NCBI GenBank assembly: GCA_033856235.1
Contig: JAWVFI010000164.1
Coordinates: 25,394-89,393, forward strand
Source of the DNA: DASXRU01 sp033856235
GTDB lineage: Bacteria; Acidobacteriota; Blastocatellia; Pyrinomonadales; Pyrinomonadaceae
Direction of reading: 5' to 3'
DNA: 64,000 nucleotides
Shown here: positions 58,964 to 64,000 of the stretch, piece after piece
Position numbering within the stretch: the first letter of the stretch is position 1
How the letters are laid out: every line of letters begins with the position of its first letter
Notes under the pieces: model-generated
What the model was told of the DNA's origin: nothing
The model's input: the letters and a program-made list of their open reading frames with translations, nothing else
Databases searched by the model: none
Made by a program: the position numbers and the translations under genes

Positions 58964-60874
58964 CTAAACCTTCTGGCGTTTGGCGCGGCGATCCTCCAGC
59001 ACTTCCACTGATTCCTTGATGCGCGTGTAGATGCCGTCAGTATCCAATCCGTATTTCGCCAATAGCAGCTTCGGATCGCCATGGGTTATCAGACGATCGG
59101 GAATTCCCATGCGCACGACGCGGACTTTGTCCTGCAGGCCGTTCTCTTCGAGCAATTCCATCACCGCTGATCCAAAGCCGCCAGCCAGATAGGCTTCCTC
59201 GACCGTGACGATAAGCCGCTTGGTGCGCGCCAGCGCCAGCAACAGAGAAGCATCAAGCGGCTTTACAAACCTGGCGTTGACGACTGACGCCTCAATCCCT
59301 TCCTTCGCCAGGTTCTCCGCAGCCTGCAACGATGGATGCACCATGGACCCATAGGCCACGATAGCCACCTCTCCGCCATCGCGCAGGATTTCTGCCTTTC
59401 CAATCTCGAGAAGCCTGGGCTCGACTGTTGGTACCCCAACGCCGTTTCCACGCGGGTAACGAATGGCCGCCGGGCCGACGTGTTCCATCATGGTCAACAT
59501 CATGTCTCGCATTTCGCCTTCGTCCTTCGGAGCCATGACGATGATGTTGGGCACGCTGCGCAGGTAAGAAATGTCGAGCAGCCCGTGATGCGTTTGACCG
59601 TCGCCGCCCGCTATGCCGCCGCGATCCAAACAGAACTTGACGTTAAGATCCTGAATGCAAACGTCGTGTACCAGTTGATCGAAACCTCGCTGCAGGAAAG
59701 TGGAATAGATGGCACAGACGGGTTTCAGTCCTTCAACTGAAAGCCCGGCGGCAAAGGTCACGCAATGCTGCTCAGCAATGCCGACATCGAACGAGCGCTC
59801 GGGAAATCTTTCCAGGGCCAGTGCGACGCCTGTCCCATCGGGCATGGCGGCGGTCAGGGCGACGATCTTTTCGTCTTTCTCCATCAACTCGCAAAGCGTC
59901 TCGCCGAATACTGCAGTGTAAGTGGGAGCCTTTGCCGGAGATTTGACGGCCTGTCCGCTGGCCAGATCAAAAGGCCCGGTTGCGTGCCACTTGTAGTAAT
60001 CCTTCTCCGCCGCCGGATGGCCTTTACCCTTGGTGGTCAGCGCGTGAACTATCACGGGCCCATCTTTTACCTGCTGGGCTTCGCGCAACGCAGCCACCAG
60101 GGCGCGCGGGTTGTGACCGTCAACGTAACCGATGTATTTGAAGCCGAGCTCGTTCACCAGGGCGCCCGGCAACACAGCCGCGGCCAGTGCGTCCTTTACC
60201 GTCTTGGCAGCCTGATGCAACCGCCCGCCCAGTGATGGAATGGCCAGCAGCGTTTCGCCTACTTCATCCTTGAAGCGATGATAAGGTTGCGCCTCGCGCA
60301 GCCGGTTGAGATAGCCAGTGAGCGCGCCGACCGCGGGAGCGATCGACATTTCGTTGTCATTCAACAAAACGATCAGACGCGTCTTTAAGTGTCCCGCCTG
60401 GTTGATGGCCTCCATCGCCATTCCACCGGCGAGCGAGGCATCGCCAATCAATGCCACGACATGATGGTCTTCTCCCTTGCGATCGCGCGCGATAGCCATT
60501 CCCAGCGCAGCCGAAAGCGAGGTGGAAGCGTGTCCGGCACCGAAGGTGTCGTACTCAGATTCGTCGCGACGCAGAAAGCCGCTCAAGCCGCCGTACTGTT
60601 TGATCGTGGGTAATTGATCGCGCCTGCCCGTAAGGATTTTGTGAGCGTAGGCCTGATGGCCCACATCCCAGACTAGGCGGTCAGTCGGCGTATCAAAAGC
60701 ATAGTGGAGCGCTACCGCCAGTTCGACCGCGCCGAGAGAAGCGCCGGTATGTCCGCCAATGCGGGACATGGTTTCCAATATGTACTGGCGAATCTCGTCT
60801 GCGACCTGGGGCAACTGGTCTGGGCGCAGACGACGCAGGTCGGCGGGCGAGTTGATTTCCGGTAAGAGTTTCAT
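58964..60874 (-). CDS. dxs: 1-deoxy-D-xylulose-5-phosphate synthase
   Basis: First step of the MEP isoprenoid pathway: pyruvate plus GAP, using thiamine diphosphate. 636 residues, full length. Motifs: SRIGGHTGASLGAVELAVAL, GVGHQAYAHKILTGRRD, GDASLAGGMAMEAINQAG (TPP loop), LNDNEMSIA and the C-terminal AEQHCVTFAAGLSVEG. Cytoplasmic. Supplies isoprenoid carriers, which the glycan locus needs. ATG start, no notable neighbours. Confidence 0.96.
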   Translation of the reverse strand: MKLLPEINSPADLRRLRPDQLPQVADEIRQYILETMSRIGGHTGASLGAVELAVALHYAFDTPTDRLVWDVGHQAYAHKILTGRRDQLPTIKQYGGLSGFLRRDESEYDTFGAGHASTSLSAALGMAIARDRKGEDHHVVALIGDASLAGGMAMEAINQAGHLKTRLIVLLNDNEMSIAPAVGALTGYLNRLREAQPYHRFKDEVGETLLAIPSLGGRLHQAAKTVKDALAAAVLPGALVNELGFKYIGYVDGHNPRALVAALREAQQVKDGPVIVHALTTKGKGHPAAEKDYYKWHATGPFDLASGQAVKSPAKAPTYTAVFGETLCELMEKDEKIVALTAAMPDGTGVALALERFPERSFDVGIAEQHCVTFAAGLSVEGLKPVCAIYSTFLQRGFDQLVHDVCIQDLNVKFCLDRGGIAGGDGQTHHGLLDISYLRSVPNIIVMAPKDEGEMRDMMLTMMEHVGPAAIRYPRGNGVGVPTVEPRLLEIGKAEILRDGGEVAIVAYGSMVHPSLQAAENLAKEGIEASVVNARFVKPLDASLLLALARTKRLIVTVEEAYLAGGFGSAVMELLEENGLQDKVRVVRMGIPDRLITHGDPKLLLAKYGLDTDGIYTRIKESVEVLEDRRAKRQKV

Positions 60875-61154
60875 TGGGAGCGTATTGTAGCGTGGGATTC
60901 CGACTTTTGGCTAACGCAATAGATGCTCATAATTCGTGCCTGAAGTCATTTTTGGCGGTCCGGCTTTGCGCCGCAAAGCTCTTTCTATCATTGTGAGCTG
61001 CTGGCTGTCAATCTATTTCCGGGGGCCGGCGAGGCTTAACTTCGGCCAAATGCTCGTGGTCCGCGTCTAAGGTGGCGAACGTTGAATAACCGGCGTTGCC
61101 GCGATGTTTCCCCGCGCGATCTTATCGATATCTTCTTAAGGAGTACAAAACCAC

Positions 61155-61691
61155 ATGTCTGTACGAAATAAACTAATTGGGGCGGCAATGGCCACCGCCC
61201 TGGCGTCGGCTCTCGGCGGCACGGCTTTGGCCCAGCAACCGCAAGGCCCTCGGGGCGGTCAGGGTCCCGGAGCCGAGCATATGGGGCGGCGCGGCGACCG
61301 GGGAGAAGGACGGATGCGCGACCGTGAGATGGGGCCGCATATGTTCCGCGAGCTGAATTTGACTGACGCCCAGAAGGAACAACTGCGCGCGGCTGGAAAG
61401 CAGGTCCGCGAAGCGACCCGCACCCAGCGCGAAGAGCTGCGTCAGCTGGCAGAGAAACGTCGCGATGGCAGCTGGACTGCGGCGGAAGAAGCACGGGCCA
61501 AAGCCTTACGCGAAGAGATACAGACCTCGATGCAAAACAGCCACGCGAGCTTGCTTTCGATTCTGACTCCGGAGCAGAAAGCTAAGCTCGAGGAACTGCG
61601 CAAGGAACGCCGCGAACACCGTGGAGACATGCGTGAGCGTCATAGGGACAAGGCAGTCAAAGATCCGGCCAAGCCCGGTGGGATTCAGTAA
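61155..61691 (+). CDS. Spy/CpxP-family periplasmic protein
   Basis: 178 residues: signal peptide (about 1-26), then Gly/Arg-rich low-complexity region and two LTxxQ repeats (NLTDAQKEQL, ILTPEQKAKL) that define Spy/CpxP. Helical, cradle-like dimer; E. coli Spy is a chaperone and CpxP a stress regulator. Richer in Met/His/Arg than usual, so metal sensing (as CnrX-type relatives) is possible. AAGGAG lies 12 nt before the ATG. Terminated by the hairpin at 61716. Confidence 0.87.
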   Translation: MSVRNKLIGAAMATALASALGGTALAQQPQGPRGGQGPGAEHMGRRGDRGEGRMRDREMGPHMFRELNLTDAQKEQLRAAGKQVREATRTQREELRQLAEKRRDGSWTAAEEARAKALREEIQTSMQNSHASLLSILTPEQKAKLEELRKERREHRGDMRERHRDKAVKDPAKPGGIQ

Positions 61692-61715
61692 GTCACCAGA
61701 GTAGAAACAGAAGGG

Positions 61716-61742
61716 GCCCCGTCAAAGAGAATTTGACGGGGC
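61716..61742 (+). terminator. Rho-independent terminator
   Basis: Stem GCCCCGTCAAA (61716-61726) with TTTGACGGGGC (61732-61742), loop GAGAA, followed by TCTCTTTGTTTG. It ends the Spy-like gene. Confidence 0.88.
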
Positions 61743-61850
61743 TCTCTTTGTTTGTGCCGAACCTTGGTGCAGGCAACACCTCGCGATATCTTTAACGGAA
61801 CTCAGCGATTCGTTTTCCCGCAACCAGCATTTCGTTAATCAAGGCACGCT

Positions 61851-62348
61851 ATGCCATTTCAGATCGTTTCCATGAAAGCAGAGGATTGGGAAAAGGTTCG
61901 CCAGATCTACCTGGAAGGAATTGCGACTGGCCAGGCTACCTTCGAAACTGACGCTCCAGATTTCGAGCGCTGGCATCGTGCCCATTTGCCGTTCGCCCGG
62001 TTGGTTGCGCGCGATGGCCAGACCGTAAAAGGATGGGCAGCGTTAAGCCCGGTCAGCAGCCGGACTGCTTACGCCGGCGTTGCCGAGACAAGTATCTATG
62101 TCGGAAACCTCTTCCGCGGAGAAGGGATCGGAAGGCGCCTGTTGGAATCGCTCGTTAGCGAGTCTGAACGGAACGGCATCTGGATTTTGCAAGCTGCCAT
62201 GTTCCCCGAAAACGAGGCGAGCGTCGCGCTCCATAAGCGGTGCGGCTTTCGCGAAGTAGGCCGTCGCGAGCGCATTAGCAAGTTGAACGGCGTATGGCGC
62301 GACACAATTCTGCTGGAACGGCGGAGCAAGGTGGTCGGCTTGGACTAA
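61851..62348 (+). CDS. GNAT acetyltransferase (phosphinothricin/methionine sulfone type)
   Basis: 165 residues: GNAT fold with MKAEDWEKVRQIYLEGIATG, GWAALSPVSSRTAYAGVAET, the acetyl-CoA loop FRGEGIGRRLLESL and the motif FPENEASVALHKRCGF. It resembles Pat/MddA-like N-acetyltransferases, which act on small amines such as methionine sulfoximine. Substrate not known. The ATG is at 61851, with no strong ribosome site. Confidence 0.9.
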   Translation: MPFQIVSMKAEDWEKVRQIYLEGIATGQATFETDAPDFERWHRAHLPFARLVARDGQTVKGWAALSPVSSRTAYAGVAETSIYVGNLFRGEGIGRRLLESLVSESERNGIWILQAAMFPENEASVALHKRCGFREVGRRERISKLNGVWRDTILLERRSKVVGLD

Positions 62349-62352
62349 AACC

Positions 62353-62460
62353 CGTTCGACAGGATTAACATGATTTGCAAGATGAAAGGAATCTAAGAAG
62401 TCACCAGTCTTTTTTCAGTTTTCGCTCCCTCATGTAACTCCTGTTAATCCTGTGTCGGAC
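62353..62460. repeat. ACAGGATTAAC inverted repeat
   Basis: Arms 62353-62382 (CGTTCGACAGGATTAACATG) and 62430-62460 (ATCCTGTTAAT..TCGGAC region) are inverted with several mismatches. It starts 4 bp after the GNAT stop. Confidence 0.6.
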
Positions 62461-62526
62461 GCACAAAAAAGCCCTTACCTTGACAATCTTGGTTCGAATA
62501 TTAGAATGAACCTCGCCGAAGGGTGC

Positions 62527-62617
62527 GGAGATGTGGCCGAGTGGCTGAAGGCGGCGGTTTGCTAAACCGTTATGGGTCAAAAGCCCATCACAGGTTCGAA
62601 TCCTGTCATCTCCGCCA
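62527..62617 (+). tRNA. tRNA-Ser (anticodon GCU)
   Basis: Acceptor GGAGATG pairs with CATCTCC, discriminator G and encoded CCA (62615-62617). D arm GGCCGAGTGGCTGAAGGC, anticodon loop TTTGCTAAA with GCT, a long variable arm TATGGGTCAAAAGCCCATC as in class II tRNAs, and T arm CAGGTTCGAATCCTG. Decodes AGC/AGU. Confidence 0.97.
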
Positions 62618-62630
62618 CAAAATTTTCTCA

Positions 62631-62786
62631 GTCAGTAGTCAGTGGTCAGTAGTCAGTTGCACGCGTTTTGCTGAATTCTGACCACTGCTACTGACTATTT
62701 TTATGCCGCTGGGACACGATCGCCACCAGCAGATAGACAAAATACAACTGACAACTAACCACTAACCACTAAGCGCTGACCACGAC
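62631..62786. repeat. Short CAGTAGTCAG-type repeats before gltX
   Basis: Interspersed copies of CAGTAGTCAGTGGTCAGTAG and the near complement CTGACCACTGCTACTGACT, then CAACTGACAACTAACCACTA near 62747. They occupy the whole tRNA-gltX gap, ending just before the ATG. No coding potential. Confidence 0.7.
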
Positions 62787-64000
62787 ATGACAGTTCGCGT
62801 TCGCTTCGCTCCATCGCCGACCGGTTACCTGCACATAGGTGCGGCGCGCTCGGCGCTCTTCAACTGGCTGTACGCGCGGCAGCGCGGCGGCAAATTTCTG
62901 TTGCGCATCGAAGACACCGATTTGCAGCGCTCGACGGAAGAATCGACGCGCTCGATTATTGAAGGGATGCAGTGGCTGGGCCTGGATTACGACGAAGAGA
63001 TCGTTTTCCAGTCGGCTAATGCCGACAAGCATCGCGCTGCTGCGAACCGCCTGGTGGCTGAAGGAAAGGCCTATCGCGACTTCACTCCGAAAGCCCAACG
63101 CGAAGACGCCACAGTGAAGCAAGGCATCGTTGATCGCGCCCGCGCGCACGCTGCGGAAGGAATCGATCATCGCAGCAACCCGTATCGAGATCTGCCGGCT
63201 GAAGAATCTGAGGTTCGGGCCGCGGCCGGCGAGCCGTTCGCCGTTCGTTTGAAAGTCGCGCTGGAAGGCAAGACCCACTTCAGCGACGCAGTGTACGGAG
63301 AGCAGGAGCGGGACTATGCTGAGATCGAAGACCTGGTGCTGCTGCGCTCCGACGGACATCCGCTCTACAACCTTTCGGTGGTGATTGATGACATCGAGAT
63401 GCGCATTACGCACGTCATTCGCGGTCAGGATCATCTCACGAATACGCACAAGCAGGTTCTGCTTTACCAGGCGCTGGGAGCAGCGCAGCCGGAGTTCGCG
63501 CACCTGCCGTTAATACTGGCGCCGAATAAGGGCAAGCTCTCCAAGCGAAAGCACGGCGAAGTAGTTTCGCTAACCACTTATCGCGATCGCGGTTTTGTGC
63601 CTGAGGCGTTTCGAAATTTCCTGGCCCTGCTGGGTTGGGCGCCGCCGGACGGAAAAGAGATCCTGACAGTTGCCGAGCTGGTCGAGCAGTTTTCGCTCGA
63701 GCACATTCATCGATCGCCCGCCGTCTTTAATTTTCAGGAGAACGACCCGCGACACTGGACGGATGAGAAAGCGCTCTGGATGAACGCGGAATACATCCGC
63801 ACCATGCCGCTGGCTGATTTGCTGCCGATGGTGAAAGCGGAACTGCGAGCTAATAAGCTTTGGCGTGAGGAATATGATGATGACGAACGCGCCTGGTTGG
63901 AAAAGACCGTCGAGCTAATCAGGCACCGCTTTTTTACCCTCAAGGATTTCTCGCAACAGGGCCGGGCCTATTTTTCCGAAGACTTCGATTTCGACGAGGC
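62787..64000 (+). CDS. gltX: Glutamyl-tRNA synthetase, N-terminal part (3' end outside window)
   Basis: Charges tRNA-Glu. 404 codons visible, open to the end. Class I signature APSPTGYLHIGAARSALFNW (HIGH equivalent LHIG), AARQRGGKFLLRIEDTDL, and the KMSKS equivalent NKGKLSKRKHGE. The glutamate-binding region YRDLPAEESEVR is present. The start ATG follows a repeat and has no clear Shine-Dalgarno. Cytoplasmic. Confidence 0.96.
   Translation, partial: MTVRVRFAPSPTGYLHIGAARSALFNWLYARQRGGKFLLRIEDTDLQRSTEESTRSIIEGMQWLGLDYDEEIVFQSANADKHRAAANRLVAEGKAYRDFTPKAQREDATVKQGIVDRARAHAAEGIDHRSNPYRDLPAEESEVRAAAGEPFAVRLKVALEGKTHFSDAVYGEQERDYAEIEDLVLLRSDGHPLYNLSVVIDDIEMRITHVIRGQDHLTNTHKQVLLYQALGAAQPEFAHLPLILAPNKGKLSKRKHGEVVSLTTYRDRGFVPEAFRNFLALLGWAPPDGKEILTVAELVEQFSLEHIHRSPAVFNFQENDPRHWTDEKALWMNAEYIRTMPLADLLPMVKAELRANKLWREEYDDDERAWLEKTVELIRHRFFTLKDFSQQGRAYFSEDFDFDE

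Noticed and set aside
58735..59082. Minus-strand frame across the repeat and the dxs end
   Set aside because: Overlaps dxs in another frame and is mostly repeat-derived.

Overview
The window is 64 kb of a bacterial chromosome with moderately high G+C, dense genes on both strands and no phage, plasmid or rRNA genes. The gene set (PQQ-propeller lipoprotein, DUF1028-TPR protein, bi-domain dehydrogenase fusion, DAP pathway, DXP pathway, many secreted proteins of unknown function, dispersed palindromic repeats) best fits a soil-type Acidobacteriota, probably Blastocatellia. That placement is an inference from gene content, not from a marker-gene tree.

Layout. 1-9.7 kb: the end of alaS, small cell-wall proteins (peptidoglycan-binding protein, lytic transglycosylase, 3D-domain protein), a receiver-like regulator that has lost its signalling residues, an asparaginase. 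9.7-17 kb: a minus-strand run with a class I amidotransferase, a beta-propeller lipoprotein, dapF, a DinB-like protein, dacB, pyk and an ICMT-like methyltransferase. 17-25.7 kb: yacG, a Crp/Fnr regulator, a PleD-like diguanylate cyclase, and several secreted or membrane proteins of unknown role. 25.8-47.8 kb: a cell-surface glycan locus with four glycosyltransferases or GT-C membrane enzymes on each side of a MurJ-like flippase, plus an oxidoreductase fusion, asparagine synthase, two SAM methyltransferases, an SGNH hydrolase, wecB and a nucleotide-sugar dehydrogenase. wecB and the dehydrogenase together should make a UDP-ManNAcA-type precursor; they are separated by a hicAB cassette whose toxin gene is frameshifted. 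48-64 kb: housekeeping genes, namely a short DNA polymerase I, MFS transporter, queF, rhomboid protease, DAACS symporter, nadK, tlyA, dxs, a Spy-like protein, a GNAT enzyme, tRNA-Ser(GCU) and the start of gltX.

The most unusual feature is a high density of short palindromic elements, about one per 3 kb. Most are two inverted copies of a hairpin module around a short spacer. Several unrelated stem sequences share the same centre (TTCA/TGAA), and two copies differ by a compensatory base-pair change. Elements touch coding sequence repeatedly: one lies in frame inside a glycosyltransferase, one spans the ribosome site and first codons of a methyltransferase, and others supply stop codons. Two type II toxin-antitoxin loci are visibly decayed (hicA by a one-base loss, and an addiction-module pair by a frameshift plus a deletion that joins antitoxin to the toxin tail). 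No complete new defence or mobile system was found; the repeat system is the best candidate for something undescribed.
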